A DNA stretch of 64,000 nt from Roseomonas sp. (GCA_020249265.1 JADCGA010000002.1:62001-126000); one strand, 5' to 3'; numbered from the stretch's first letter, positions 1 through 9,478 are shown. Translations and numbers: made by a program. Notes: generated from the sequence alone by a model not told the origin.

Positions 1-291
1 CAGGACGGCGAAGCGCTGCGCCTCACCGCGACCGAGGTCGAAAGCCTGGACAAGGTCGCCGCCAATGCTGGCGGTGGGATCAAGCTATGGCTGGAAGCAA
101 CGGCAACACTTGACCCGATCCGCGCCTTGCTGACGCGCGAAGGCCGCGGGCGTGGCCGCGTGATCCTGGTGCCGCAGCTTGGACCGGCGCAGGAAGTGGA
201 AATTGCGCTGCCGGGCGGCTTCAATGTCGGGCCACGGCTGATGCAGGCGATGCGCGTGGTGCCGGGTGTGGCGCAGGTGGAGGAGTTCTAG
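1..291 (+). CDS. dnaE: DNA polymerase III subunit alpha, C-terminal end (partial)
   Basis: The frame is open from the first base and ends at TAG 289-291, giving the last 96 residues of a larger protein. The tail reads VILVPQLGPAQEVEIALPGG and ends VVPGVAQVEEF. This resembles the extreme C-terminus of replicative DnaE, where a small beta-rich domain follows the OB fold. Only this tail is in the window, so no catalytic residues can be checked. The gene ends 53 bases before mazG. The call rests on recall of the family tail; another OB-fold protein is possible but less likely. Confidence 0.72.
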   Translation, partial: QDGEALRLTATEVESLDKVAANAGGGIKLWLEATATLDPIRALLTREGRGRGRVILVPQLGPAQEVEIALPGGFNVGPRLMQAMRVVPGVAQVEEF

Positions 292-301
292 CGCCTAACC
301 C

Positions 302-329
302 GGTATAGCGTAATTTTACATAATATACC
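302..329 (+). promoter_or_regulatory. AT-rich inverted repeat upstream of mazG, possible promoter
   Basis: GGTATA (302-307) and TATACC (324-329) form a perfect 6-bp inverted repeat around a very AT-rich spacer. It lies 15 bases before the mazG ATG. The spacer contains TAATAT at 321-326, a weak -10-like match. It may be the mazG promoter/operator. No clear -35 box or T-tract is seen. Confidence 0.3.
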
Positions 330-344
330 TTATGCGGGAAATAC

Positions 345-1154
345 ATGACCCAAACCCCAAAGCAAAATTCACCTGAAACCGCCCTTGCAGCCCTGCTCGC
401 CATCATGGCCAAGCTGCGTGACCCGAATGGCGGCTGCCCTTGGGATTTGGTGCAGGATTTCACCTCCATCGCGCCCTACACCATTGAGGAAGGCTATGAG
501 GTCGCGGATGCCATCGCCGCGAATGACCCGGACAAGCTATTGGATGAATTGGGCGATCTGCTGTTCCAAGTGGTCTATCACGCGGAAATGGCGGCTGAGC
601 GCGGCTGGTTCGGCTTTGCTGATGTAGCAAAATCCATTTCTGACAAGATGATCCGCCGCCATCCTCATGTGTTTGGTGAGGCTGCCGCGCGCGATGCCGC
701 TGCCCAAACCAGCGCCTGGGAAGCGCAAAAAGCCGCCGAACGCGCCGCGCGGGCGGAAAGCGGTGTGCTGGCCGGGATCCCGGATGGCCTCCCTGCCCTA
801 ACCCGCGCCATCAAGCTGACGCGCCGCGCCGCGCGGGTTGGCTTTGATTGGCCGGATGCTGGCGCCGTGCTGGATAAGCTGGAAGAAGAAGCGGATGAAC
901 TCCGCGCCGAGTTGCAAGGCGCTGATAAATCACGACTTCAGGATGAGGTCGGCGATCTGCTTTTCGTGCTGGCCAATCTGGCACGCAAGCTGGATATAGA
1001 CCCGGAAGCGGCCTTGCGCCACGCCAATCAGAAATTCACGCGCCGCTTTGGGTATATTGAAGAACAGGCGGATAATGCAGGAAAAAGCCTGAATGATATG
1101 AGCTTGGAGGAGATGGAGGCTTTGTGGGTGCAGGCAAAGCGCAGCGAGAAGTGA
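345..1154 (+). CDS. mazG: Nucleoside triphosphate pyrophosphohydrolase MazG
   Basis: This 269-residue protein has the usual length of long-form MazG, with two tandem all-alpha MazG repeats. The first repeat shows EEGYEV (residues about 48-53) and DELGDLLFQV (67-76). The second shows an EEEADEL helix and DEVGDLLFVLANL. These acidic ExxE...ExxD residues bind magnesium and the NTP substrate. The family cleaves (d)NTPs to NMP and pyrophosphate, acting as house-cleaning and as a modulator of ppGpp stress. The ATG at 345 is the first in frame and follows a GGGAA stretch. It converges with greB, 34 bases away. Confidence 0.93.
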   Translation: MTQTPKQNSPETALAALLAIMAKLRDPNGGCPWDLVQDFTSIAPYTIEEGYEVADAIAANDPDKLLDELGDLLFQVVYHAEMAAERGWFGFADVAKSISDKMIRRHPHVFGEAAARDAAAQTSAWEAQKAAERAARAESGVLAGIPDGLPALTRAIKLTRRAARVGFDWPDAGAVLDKLEEEADELRAELQGADKSRLQDEVGDLLFVLANLARKLDIDPEAALRHANQKFTRRFGYIEEQADNAGKSLNDMSLEEMEALWVQAKRSEK

Positions 1155-1188
1155 GAAAACACTCACAATCATCTGAAATTACTTTATT

Positions 1189-1722
1189 TTAGATGCTCGG
1201 ATACCTAATCCCTACAACCTCAATCTCCTCCATCCCGGCAGGGGTGCGTAGCCGCCGCATATCACCCACCCGAGCCCCCAATAGCGCACGCGCCACCGGC
1301 GCCACCCAGGAAATCCGCCCTGCCTCGGCCTCCGCCTCATCCACGCCGACAATGGTGATCGTCACTTCGGCATCATCGGAAGCCCGCGCATAGGTCACGG
1401 TGGCGCCGAAAAACACCTGGTCGCGCCGGGTTTGCTGCGCCGGGTCCACCACCTGCACCTTCTCCAGCCGCTTGGTCAGGAAGCGCACGCGCCGATCAAT
1501 CTCACGCAGCCGCCGCTTGCCATATTGGTAATCCGCATTTTCGGACCGGTCGCCGAGTGCCGCGGCCCAGGAAACAATCTCAACCACCTTCGGGCGTTCT
1601 TCTTCCCACAGGCGCTTTACTTCTGCACGCAAGGCCGCGGCGCCGGCGGGGGTCATGTAAAAGGGCGTGCCGGGGGGCAGGCCGGGCGGGCCGGCCTCCT
1701 CATCCTCATCGGCGCCACTCAT
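1189..1722 (-). CDS. greB: Transcription elongation factor GreB-like
   Basis: The protein has 177 residues from the ATG at 1722, which overlaps the stop of the upstream phosphatase gene as ATGA. An upstream in-frame start would only extend it into that gene. Residues about 22-95 form the antiparallel coiled coil, with the Gre signature GDRSENADYQYGKRR at 57-71. The acidic pair that enters the RNA polymerase secondary channel lies at this hairpin. Residues 100-177 form the FKBP-like C-terminal domain. It should stimulate transcript cleavage in backtracked polymerase. The YQYGKRRLREID form is typical of GreB rather than GreA. The N-terminus carries an extra acidic, Pro/Gly-rich leader of about 18 residues. 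Confidence 0.88.
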   Translation of the reverse strand: MSGADEDEEAGPPGLPPGTPFYMTPAGAAALRAEVKRLWEEERPKVVEIVSWAAALGDRSENADYQYGKRRLREIDRRVRFLTKRLEKVQVVDPAQQTRRDQVFFGATVTYARASDDAEVTITIVGVDEAEAEAGRISWVAPVARALLGARVGDMRRLRTPAGMEEIEVVGIRYPSI

Positions 1723-2549
1723 GGGGTGAAAAGCGCCTCCTGGGCGGCTTCCCAACTTGCGCGGTCTGGCGCGCAGATCAGTCCGCCGCTAGTCAGATGC
1801 GGGCCGTAATCGCTGCCATCGAAGCGCGCGGAATGGCCGCCGGCTTCGCGGTGAAGCAGCCAGCCCGGCGCATGATCCCAGGGCATCAGCCTGTTATAGA
1901 CCAGCAAATGCGCATGCCCGCCGGCGGCCAGCCGATACTCATGCGCGGCGCAGCGATAGGAAACCGTGGCCGCCAGCCTCGGCAGCCGGCTGGTCACGCG
2001 GGATTTCAGCGGCTCGGGCATATACCCCCAGGAAATCGCGGCCACCATGTCACCCGGCGCGGCGGGCGCGGCCACGCGCAAATCTGCAAAACGGCGCCCT
2101 TCCCCATCCGCGAGCCAAGCCCCCTGCCCGCGTAAGGCTATTGCCGTGTCATCACCCAGCGGGTCATGGATCCAGGCGCCAATGATCTCGCCCCGCCTGA
2201 TCGCTGCCGCCATGCAGCCGAAAAGCGGCACGCCGGCAGCAAAATTCGCCGTGCCATCCACCGGGTCCACCACAAAGGCAAGCTCCGCCTCCGCCAGCCG
2301 CCCCAGCAGAGAGGCATCCGCCGCCGTCGCTTCCTCCCCCACTACCACGCAGCCCGGGAACAGTTTTTCAAGCCCGGCGGTGATCACGCGCTCGGCGGCC
2401 TCATCCGCATCGGTCACCAGATCAAGCGGGCCGGATTTGGCGCGCACTGCATCGGCGCTCAGGCGGCGAAAGCGCGGCAGGATTTCCGCCCGCGATGCCT
2501 CGCGCAGCAGCAACGCCAGATCGGCGGCTTGCGAGGCTGAGATGCTCAT
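1719..2549 (-). CDS. Inositol monophosphatase family protein
   Basis: This 276-residue protein belongs to the Mg-dependent, lithium-sensitive phosphatase family. GEEAT (71-75), DPVDGT (95-100) and WDHAPG (224-229) are the three metal-binding motifs. The substrate cannot be told: the family includes inositol-1-phosphatase (SuhB), histidinol-phosphatase (HisN) and CysQ. The ATG at 2549 overlaps the hflX stop as ATGA and its own stop overlaps the greB start, so it is translated within the hfq-hflX chain. Absence of other his genes nearby gives no support for HisN. Confidence 0.88.
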   Translation of the reverse strand: MSISASQAADLALLLREASRAEILPRFRRLSADAVRAKSGPLDLVTDADEAAERVITAGLEKLFPGCVVVGEEATAADASLLGRLAEAELAFVVDPVDGTANFAAGVPLFGCMAAAIRRGEIIGAWIHDPLGDDTAIALRGQGAWLADGEGRRFADLRVAAPAAPGDMVAAISWGYMPEPLKSRVTSRLPRLAATVSYRCAAHEYRLAAGGHAHLLVYNRLMPWDHAPGWLLHREAGGHSARFDGSDYGPHLTSGGLICAPDRASWEAAQEALFTP

Positions 2550-3868
2550 TTCTGCCCCCGGCTTTCAAACCGCGCCCGATCCATTTGCGAAAGCCGCACC
2601 TTTAGTCGCACCGCATCATCAGCATCCTGGCGTTCCAGCACCTCGCCATGGGCATGCAGCCAGGCGATGGCGGCGCCATCAGAAGGCGGCAGGGCCACGT
2701 CCATCACCACAAGCTGCGCAGAAAGCCGCGCATCAATCGCCGCGCGCAAGGCGGGCAGCCCCTCACCTGTAAGGGCTGATACCGCCACAGCATCGGGGCT
2801 GCGCCGTTCAACGGAATCAATCCCGCCAAGCAGATCAGCCTTGTTCAGCACTTCCACCACGCGGTCCGGCCAAGCCTCATCCAAGGTCGCATCCGCGCCA
2901 TCGGCCATGGCTTCCAAAACGCCCAACACATCAGATCGCTGTGCGGCGCTATCCGGGTGGGCAATGTCGCGCACATGCAAAATCAGATCGGCGGCGGCGA
3001 CTTCTTCCAAAGTGGCGCGGAAGGCTTCGACCAATTGCGTCGGCAGATCGGAAATGAAGCCCACCGTGTCGGAAAGGATCACATTGCGCCCCGATGGCAG
3101 TTTTATGGCGCGCATGGTGGGATCAAGGGTCGCGAATAGCTGATCCTGCGCATAAACCCCCGCACCCGTCAGCGCATTGAACAGCGTTGACTTGCCGGCA
3201 TTGGTATAGCCCACCAGCGCCACCACCGGGTAAGGCACACGTTCGCGCGCGCGCCGATGCAGGCCGCGCGTGCGCCGCACCTGATCCAATTCGCGCTTGA
3301 GCCGCACAATCCGGTCCCCGATCAGCCGCCGGTCAATTTCAATCTGGCTTTCCCCCGGCCCGCCCAGGAAGCCAAAGCCCCCGCGCTGACGTTCAAGGTG
3401 CGTCCAGGACCTGACGAGCCGCGTGCGCTGATATTCCAGATGCGCGAGTTCAACTTGCAAGCTGCCTTCGCGCGTGCGCGCCCTTTCGCCGAAAATCTCC
3501 AAGATCAGCCCGGTGCGATCAATCACCTTGCAGCCCCAGGCGCGTTCCAGATTGCGCTGCTGCACGGGGCTGAGCGCGGCATCCACAATCACCACACCCA
3601 CCTGCTGGTCATGCAGCGCCCGTTTCTCCATCTCCACCTGGCCTTCACCCATCAGGGTGGAAGGCCGCCTTTCGCGGAGCGGATGGATCGCCGAATGGAC
3701 GATGGTCACACCAATGGAAGCCGCAAGCCCTATCGCCTCCGCCAGCCTTGCTTCGGCCGCGCGTTTGCCGCCCGCATCGCCAATGGCGCTGCGCGTGGGC
3801 TTTTCGAAAGGAAGGATGACGGCGGCGCGGGTCGGGCGCCCGGCGCCCGCTTCAGTTTCCGCCTTCAG
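2546..3868 (-). CDS. hflX: Ribosome-associated GTPase HflX, probable CTG start
   Basis: The GTPase core is clear: GYTNAGKST (G1, about 220-228), DTVGF (G3, about 267) and NKAD (G4, about 342), with the HflX glycine loop GGPGESQIE at about 169-177. HflX splits stalled ribosomes. The first ATG/GTG/TTG in frame is a GTG at 3709, but conserved N-terminal sequence (VILPFEKP, then [16 protein letters not shown]) lies upstream in the same frame. That upstream part holds no ATG, GTG or TTG before the in-frame TGA at 3872-3874. A CTG at 3866-3868, six bases after GAGG of GAGGTGA, gives a normal 440-residue protein and overlaps the hfq end by 17 bases. ATT or ATC starts are alternatives. Confidence 0.9.
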   Translation of the reverse strand: MKAETEAGAGRPTRAAVILPFEKPTRSAIGDAGGKRAAEARLAEAIGLAASIGVTIVHSAIHPLRERRPSTLMGEGQVEMEKRALHDQQVGVVIVDAALSPVQQRNLERAWGCKVIDRTGLILEIFGERARTREGSLQVELAHLEYQRTRLVRSWTHLERQRGGFGFLGGPGESQIEIDRRLIGDRIVRLKRELDQVRRTRGLHRRARERVPYPVVALVGYTNAGKSTLFNALTGAGVYAQDQLFATLDPTMRAIKLPSGRNVILSDTVGFISDLPTQLVEAFRATLEEVAAADLILHVRDIAHPDSAAQRSDVLGVLEAMADGADATLDEAWPDRVVEVLNKADLLGGIDSVERRSPDAVAVSALTGEGLPALRAAIDARLSAQLVVMDVALPPSDGAAIAWLHAHGEVLERQDADDAVRLKVRLSQMDRARFESRGQK

Positions 3869-4166
3869 AAATCACCTCACGCTGCAAGGTCAGGCGCGTT
3901 TCAGAAGCAGGTGCGGCGGCACCAGGGGCCGCCGGCACGCCATCAAACAGCGAAATCGGCGCGCCAGGCATAACGGTGCTGATCGCATGCTTATATACAA
4001 GCTGCGTATGGCCATCGCGGCGCAGCAGCACCGAGAAATTGTCAAACCAGGTAATGATGCCCTGCAACTTCACGCCATTCACCAGAAACACCGTGACCGG
4101 CGTCTTGGATTTGCGAACGTGGTTCAGGAATACATCCTGCACGTTCTGGGACTTTTCAGCGGCCAT
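3852..4166 (-). CDS. hfq: RNA chaperone Hfq
   Basis: This 104-residue protein has a complete Sm fold. Sm1 includes [20 protein letters not shown] and Sm2 includes YKHAIST. It forms a hexameric ring that anneals small RNAs to mRNAs. The C-terminal tail after about residue 75 is Ala/Pro-rich, as in many alphaproteobacteria. It sits between the HAD phosphatase gene (87 bases upstream) and hflX, the usual hfq-hflX order. Its last 17 bases also seem to encode the start of hflX and contain that gene's ribosome binding site, so the two are probably translationally coupled. Confidence 0.97.
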   Translation of the reverse strand: MAAEKSQNVQDVFLNHVRKSKTPVTVFLVNGVKLQGIITWFDNFSVLLRRDGHTQLVYKHAISTVMPGAPISLFDGVPAAPGAAAPASETRLTLQREVISEGGN

Positions 4167-4253
4167 GGGACCGGTCCTTCTTTTTGCTGGTCACCGACCA
4201 GACGCGGACCGACGAAAACCATTTCCGGCCGTCGGCATCCTTACAATGCCATG

Positions 4254-4910
4254 TCAGGCTGGTTTGACAAGTGACGAAACTGCAACCGCAAGTGCATGAC
4301 AATCGTCAAAAACCTGATCCGCTCCGGCTGCGGCAATGCCGCCATCATGCGCTCCATCGCCCATCAGCACCGCGCGCACACCAGCGGCGCGCGCTGCCTG
4401 CATATCTAGCGCGGTGTCGCCCACATACCAAATGTCCTGCGCGGGGCTGAAGCCGAGGGATTGTAGCGCCATCAAAATGGGCGCTGGGTCGGGCTTGTCG
4501 GCGGCGGCATCGCCCGCGCCAATCAACGGGCCGAAATGCCGATCCCAGCCGAGGTGCACAGCCTCGGCACGCAGCAATGGCCCTTGCTTATTGGAAACCA
4601 CGCCCATGGGCAGGCGCCCTGCCCCGGCTTCCAGCGCCGCTGTCGCCCCCGGCATCGGCGTCAACACCTGCAAATGGCAGGCGCGTACCTCAGCGTAGAA
4701 GATATCCCGCGCCCTTTCCCATTCCGCACCAAATAATTCCGGGAAGCTTTCACGCAGCGCGCGGCGCACATTGGCCAGCACCTGAGTGCGATCCCAAAGC
4801 GGCAGGCCAAATTCCCGAAAGGCAGCATTCAGCCCGGCCTCAATCGCGGTCCAGCCATCAACCAGCGTATTGTCCCAATCGAACAGGATGGCGCGCGGGG
4901 CTTCCCTCAT
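4254..4910 (-). CDS. HAD-superfamily phosphatase, phosphoglycolate phosphatase-like
   Basis: The 218-residue protein carries the HAD motifs. Motif I is FDWDNTLVD (10-18), with nucleophile Asp11 and acid/base Asp13. Motif II is in VVSNKQGPLL, and motif III/IV is YVGDTALDMQAARAAG. A helical cap between motifs I and II places it with subclass I phosphatases such as Gph. The substrate is not determined by sequence. Its start overlaps the stop of the aminotransferase gene as ATGA. Linkage to the ntr-hfq chain suggests co-transcription, not a shared function. Confidence 0.88.
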   Translation of the reverse strand: MREAPRAILFDWDNTLVDGWTAIEAGLNAAFREFGLPLWDRTQVLANVRRALRESFPELFGAEWERARDIFYAEVRACHLQVLTPMPGATAALEAGAGRLPMGVVSNKQGPLLRAEAVHLGWDRHFGPLIGAGDAAADKPDPAPILMALQSLGFSPAQDIWYVGDTALDMQAARAAGVRAVLMGDGAHDGGIAAAGADQVFDDCHALAVAVSSLVKPA

Positions 4911-5779
4911 GCCGCGTTGCGCATCGCCCCCTTCACGTGGCGGGCGAAAATCTCAAACAGCTTGCGCACCACGGGGCCGACCTGCCCATCCCCCACCGGC
5001 GCGCCATCAATCTTGGTGATGGGCTTCACGAAGGATGTGGCGGAGGTAATGAAAGCTTCCCGCGCGTGGCGGAGTTCTTCCATGGAAAAGGCGCTTTCTT
5101 CAAAGGCGATGCCGGCCTCACGCAATTCCGCCATCAGCGCGGCGCGGGTGCAGCCGGGCAGGATGGAATCGCTCAAGGGGCGAGTGCGGATGGTGCCGGC
5201 CGCATCCACAATCCAGAAGCTTGTCGCCGCCCCTTCGGTCACCATGCCGGACGCTTCATCAAACAGCACCGCTTCAATCGCACCTTTTTCGCGCGCCGCC
5301 TGACGCGCCAGGCAATTCGGCAACAGATTAACGGTTTTGATATCGCAGCGCGCCCAGCGGAGATCCGGCATGGTGATGGCCGCGGCCCCCCAGCGATCTA
5401 CGTTCGTGGGATAGGGCGCGATGCGCTTCACCGTCACCACCAAGGCGGGCGCAATCGGTTTGGTCGGGAAGGCATGATCCCGCCGCGCAACGCCGCGTGT
5501 GACTTGCATGTAAAGCAAACCCTCTGTCACGCGATTGCGCCGCGCCACTTCGCGCAAAACAAGGCGCAGCGACGCAAGCGGCATCGGCATGGGAAGCTGG
5601 ATTTCGCGCAAGGAACGTTCCAGACGCGCCAGGTGCAAATCCTCATCAATGAAGCGGCCATTGAACAGATGCACCACCTCATAAATGCCATCGCCGAATT
5701 GATAGCCGCGATCTTCGATATTCACCGACGCATCTGGTTGCGGCACATAGCGGCCATTCACATAGGCGATGCGTGACAT
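4907..5779 (-). CDS. dat: D-amino-acid aminotransferase (class IV, PLP)
   Basis: This 290-residue protein is a fold-type IV aminotransferase. Lys148 in CDIKTVNLLPN is the PLP Schiff-base lysine and Glu182 in GMVTEG is the usual partner of the pyridine nitrogen. The RGYQFGDGIYEV motif (24-35) is typical of D-alanine transaminases. It should interconvert D-amino acids and 2-oxo acids, supplying D-Ala or D-Glu for peptidoglycan. It lies 9 bases after ntrX and overlaps the HAD gene by four. A branched-chain or aminodeoxychorismate role is possible but less likely. Confidence 0.88.
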   Translation of the reverse strand: MSRIAYVNGRYVPQPDASVNIEDRGYQFGDGIYEVVHLFNGRFIDEDLHLARLERSLREIQLPMPMPLASLRLVLREVARRNRVTEGLLYMQVTRGVARRDHAFPTKPIAPALVVTVKRIAPYPTNVDRWGAAAITMPDLRWARCDIKTVNLLPNCLARQAAREKGAIEAVLFDEASGMVTEGAATSFWIVDAAGTIRTRPLSDSILPGCTRAALMAELREAGIAFEESAFSMEELRHAREAFITSATSFVKPITKIDGAPVGDGQVGPVVRKLFEIFARHVKGAMRNAA

Positions 5780-5788
5780 GGGGGAACC

Positions 5789-7198
5789 TCAGGTAGCGGG
5801 GGTTGAGGGCGCGCGGTCTTCCGCCTGTACGCCCAGGAATTTCAGCTTGCGATGCAAGGCGCTGCGTTCCATGCCGACGAAATTCGCGGTGCGGCTGATA
5901 TTGCCGCCAAAGCGCAGCAATTGCGCTTCCAGATACTGCCGTTCGAACACTTCACGCGCATCGCGCAATGGCAGGGTCATGATTTCGGAACTGCGATCGA
6001 GCGTCAGCACGGCGGGGGCTGCGGCGCCGATTTGGGGCGGCAGCATTTCAGGGCGAATCGCCTCCCGGCTTTCGCCTGGCGCCATGATCAGCAGCCAATC
6101 CATCAGATTGCGCAATTCGCGCACATTGCCCGGCCAATCATAGGCCTGCATGGCGGCCAGCGTGTCTTCCGATAATTCGCGCGGCGCCATCCCCGTGGTC
6201 TCAATGGCGCGGGCGATGAAGTGGCGCGCGAGAAGCGGCACGTCTTCCCGCCTTTCCTTGAGCGGCGGTACGCGGATCGGCACCACGGCCAGGCGGTAGA
6301 ATAAATCCTCCCGGAAGCGCCCAGCTGCGATTTCAGCGGTAAGATCACGATTGGTCGTCGCAATCACGCGCACATCCACCTTCACGCGCGTGCCGCCACC
6401 CACACGTTCAAACCCCTGTTCCTGCAAAGCGCGCACGATCTTGCCCTGAGTTTCCAGCGGCATATCCGCCACTTCATCCAAAAGCAGCGTGCCGCCATGG
6501 GCGCGTTCCAGCACGCCCGCACGGCGCGTCTGGTTTTGCGGATCGGCGCCGGCTTCAACGCCGAAAAGCTCCTCCTCAAACCGCGTCGGGTTCAGCGTGG
6601 CGCAATTCAGCACAACGAAGGGGCCATCGGCGCGGCGCGATTGCGCATGGATACTGCGCGCCGCCACTTCCTTGCCCGCCCCCGCCGGGCCGGTCAGCAA
6701 AACGCGCGAACCGGTGGGTGCCACTTTCTCAATCGCGCTTCTTAACTGTGCGATGCCGGCGGAACGGCCAAGCAATTCCGTCTCCGGCCCCGCACGCAGC
6801 CGAAGGTCACTGTTTTCGCGCTTCAGCCGCGCGGCTTCCAATGCCCGCGCCAGCACCAAAAGCAGCCGATCCGATTTGAAGGGCTTTTCGATGAAATCAT
6901 AAGCGCCCTGCTGGATCGCCTGCACCGCGGTCTCGATCGTGCCATGGCCCGAGATCATCACCACCGGCATTTGCGGTTCTTCCGCATTTATCGCGGCCAG
7001 AATGCCAAGCCCATCCAAGCGGGAATTCTGCAACCAGATATCCAGGATCACAAGCGAAGGTCGGCGCGCGCGAAAGGCGGCCAGCGCGGAATCGGCATCA
7101 TGGGCCTGACGTGTTTCGAACCCCTCATCGCTCAGGATGCCTTCCAGCAGCGTCCTGATATCGGGTTCATCGTCAACGATCAGAATCTCATGCGCCAT
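5789..7198 (-). CDS. ntrX: Nitrogen response regulator NtrX
   Basis: The 469-residue protein has a receiver domain (phospho-acceptor Asp53 in ILDIW), an AAA+ domain with Walker A GPAGAGKE and a C-terminal Fis-type helix-turn-helix (FGGNISRTANFVGMERSALH). It pairs with the NtrY kinase 18 bases upstream. The AAA+ domain lacks the GAFTGA loop that contacts sigma-54: the segment after ELFG reads GVEAGADPQNQTRRAG. This matches what is known of alphaproteobacterial NtrX, which often works independently of sigma-54. It therefore probably binds DNA and represses or activates without remodelling sigma-54. Confidence 0.95.
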   Translation of the reverse strand: MAHEILIVDDEPDIRTLLEGILSDEGFETRQAHDADSALAAFRARRPSLVILDIWLQNSRLDGLGILAAINAEEPQMPVVMISGHGTIETAVQAIQQGAYDFIEKPFKSDRLLLVLARALEAARLKRENSDLRLRAGPETELLGRSAGIAQLRSAIEKVAPTGSRVLLTGPAGAGKEVAARSIHAQSRRADGPFVVLNCATLNPTRFEEELFGVEAGADPQNQTRRAGVLERAHGGTLLLDEVADMPLETQGKIVRALQEQGFERVGGGTRVKVDVRVIATTNRDLTAEIAAGRFREDLFYRLAVVPIRVPPLKERREDVPLLARHFIARAIETTGMAPRELSEDTLAAMQAYDWPGNVRELRNLMDWLLIMAPGESREAIRPEMLPPQIGAAAPAVLTLDRSSEIMTLPLRDAREVFERQYLEAQLLRFGGNISRTANFVGMERSALHRKLKFLGVQAEDRAPSTPAT

Positions 7199-7216
7199 GC
7201 GCGACCTTGCTGCCCC

Positions 7217-9478
7217 TCAATTTGCTGCTTGCGCCGCTTTTGCGGCTGGTTCGCCAGATTGCCAGGGAGACTCGCCAAGCGGCAATACCAGCACCGCACG
7301 GGTACCGGGACCTTCTGGCCGGTCTTCCAGGGTGATCGAACCACCATGGTCTTCCATGATCTTTTTCACAATGGCAAGGCCAAGCCCGGTGCCCTTGGGT
7401 TTATGCGTGACGTAGGGCTCGGTCAGTCTTTCGCGCGCTTCTACGCGGGGCAGGCCAATGCCATTATCGGTCACCTGGAAGGATAGCGTGGCGCCTTCCA
7501 CCTGGATGCGCGTTTCAATCCGCCCTGCCTCATTCCCTTCCCGCATGGCAATGGCATCTGCGGCATTCTGCAACAGGTTGGTCAGCGCCTGCCCGATCAG
7601 GCGCCGATCACAGGGCAGCTTCAGTCCTTCAGGTCCCGGATGGTTTTCGTAAGTGATGTCGGGATGCGCATTGCGCTGCAGCACAAGCGCTTCCAACATC
7701 AACCTATTCGCGTCCTCAGGTTTGATCACCGGCTGGGGCATACGCGCAAAGGCCGAGAATTCATCCACCATGCGCCCGATATCTTCCACCTGGCGCACAA
7801 TGGTGTCCGTGCATTGGCGGAAAGTATCAGGGTCATCGGTGATCTGGCGCAGATAGCGCCGCTTCAGCCTTTCGGCGGATAGCTGAATGGGTGTCAGCGG
7901 GTTCTTGATTTCATGCGCAATGCGCCGCGCCACATCCGCCCAGGCCGCCTTGCGCTGGGCGGATTGCAACTCGGTAATGTCATCAAAGGTCAGCACAAAA
8001 CCTTCAACCTTGTCTCCCAGGATTTCGGTGCCGATTCGCGCGAGTAAAATGCGCCTGGCATTGGCCGGCCCGATCAGGATTTCAGCCACGCGCGGGCGTT
8101 CCGGATTGGCCGCCGCCGCCGCCAGCAATTCCGCGAATTCCGGTGCGATGCGCGCAAAGGAAAGCCCAATCGCGGCATCCAGATCAACGCCAAGCAGCGT
8201 GCTGGCCGAACGATTGGGCAAGGTCACGCGCCCTTCACTATCAAGCCCGACGACACCGGCCGATACGCCCGACAGCACGGTTTCGGTAAAGCGCCGGCGT
8301 TCATCAATAAGGCTATAGGCATTCATCAATTCGGACCGCTGCGCGCCAAGCTGGCTTGTCATGCGATTAAAGGACCGTGCGAGGCGCGCGATTTCGTCAT
8401 CCGCCTCCCCTTCTTCAACTTTTGTCGCCAGATCGCCACCGCGCACGCGTTCAGCCGCCAGGATCAGGCGTGAAATGGGCCGCGCGATGCGATTGGCCAT
8501 GAGAAGCCCGATCAGCACGGCGGCCAGCAGCACAAGCAAGGTTGCAATCGCGAAAATCAGGAAGAAGGTGATTTGCAGACTTTCCCTATTGCGGTCGAGC
8601 TGATTGTATTCATTGAAGGAAATCTCGGTCCGCCGCATATGCCCCAGCACTGAAGGATCAAGCGGGCGGGTGATCAGCAGCACGAGCCCCGGCGGGATAT
8701 TGAGTTGCACCATGGCGCGCACGCGCCCTTCCTCAGCCTCACTCGGCAGCACCACCACTTCGCCAGAGCGCACGGCCTCCATTGCCCAGGCTGGTGGCAA
8801 ATCCACAAGGTTCGATATGCCAAGGCCCGCATTCGCCACCACCTGGCCAAGCACGGGTTCAAAAATGATGGAACTTGTCAGCCCGCGCAAAGCGGTGTGG
8901 GTCGCAAGCAGCCGGGCGAAGGCAACGCCATTATCGGGCAGCAACACCTGCGCCGCGCGATTGAGGTCATTGGCCATGAACAGGATATCGGCGCGGATGG
9001 TATTGCGATGCTCATCGAGATAGCCGCGGGAGGCGACAAGTGATGCTTCCAAAGTGTCGCGCACGCGGTCGCTGAACCAGGCCTGAATGCCAAGGTTGAA
9101 GAATAGCGCCGCGAAGCCCGCGACCAGCAGCGCCGGCACCGCCGCCACCACACCAAACAGCAATACCAGCCGCACATGCAGCCGAGACCCCGCCGCGCCG
9201 CGCCGGCGTTCCAGCCACATGCGCGTGAGCCTTGCCGCGAGCGAGGCGACCAGCAGCAACAAAAACGCGATATTGGCCAGAATGACGCCGGCCAATTGCC
9301 CCGCCCCGGTCGGACCCATCGGCGTGCCGCCGGAAAGTGCGGCGAAGGTGGCAAGACCAACCAATAGCGCCAAAAAGGCAAGGCAGATGGTGAAAACCCT
9401 GCCGGTGACGATATCCGCCAGGCGGGTGAAAAACCCGCGTGGCCGCGGCCGCGCTTCGGCCACGCCCTCGGCGAGCAT
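7217..9478 (-). CDS. ntrY: Membrane sensor histidine kinase NtrY
   Basis: This 753-residue kinase starts with three hydrophobic helices (about 28-50, 58-85 and 103-133), then an extracytoplasmic region to about 300 and a fourth helix (about 305-333). HAMP, PAS, HisKA and ATPase domains follow. His522 in IAHEIKNPLTP is the phosphorylation site and GTGLGLAIVKK is the G2 box. It phosphorylates NtrX and senses an envelope or redox/nitrogen signal that is not well defined. It sits between ntrC (28 bases upstream) and ntrX, the normal alphaproteobacterial order. Confidence 0.95.
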   Translation of the reverse strand: MLAEGVAEARPRPRGFFTRLADIVTGRVFTICLAFLALLVGLATFAALSGGTPMGPTGAGQLAGVILANIAFLLLLVASLAARLTRMWLERRRGAAGSRLHVRLVLLFGVVAAVPALLVAGFAALFFNLGIQAWFSDRVRDTLEASLVASRGYLDEHRNTIRADILFMANDLNRAAQVLLPDNGVAFARLLATHTALRGLTSSIIFEPVLGQVVANAGLGISNLVDLPPAWAMEAVRSGEVVVLPSEAEEGRVRAMVQLNIPPGLVLLITRPLDPSVLGHMRRTEISFNEYNQLDRNRESLQITFFLIFAIATLLVLLAAVLIGLLMANRIARPISRLILAAERVRGGDLATKVEEGEADDEIARLARSFNRMTSQLGAQRSELMNAYSLIDERRRFTETVLSGVSAGVVGLDSEGRVTLPNRSASTLLGVDLDAAIGLSFARIAPEFAELLAAAAANPERPRVAEILIGPANARRILLARIGTEILGDKVEGFVLTFDDITELQSAQRKAAWADVARRIAHEIKNPLTPIQLSAERLKRRYLRQITDDPDTFRQCTDTIVRQVEDIGRMVDEFSAFARMPQPVIKPEDANRLMLEALVLQRNAHPDITYENHPGPEGLKLPCDRRLIGQALTNLLQNAADAIAMREGNEAGRIETRIQVEGATLSFQVTDNGIGLPRVEARERLTEPYVTHKPKGTGLGLAIVKKIMEDHGGSITLEDRPEGPGTRAVLVLPLGESPWQSGEPAAKAAQAAN

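Noticed and set aside
3852-3880. A +1 frameshift making an Hfq-HflX fusion
   Set aside because: A CTG start with an ideal Shine-Dalgarno explains the data more simply, and no classic slippery site is present.
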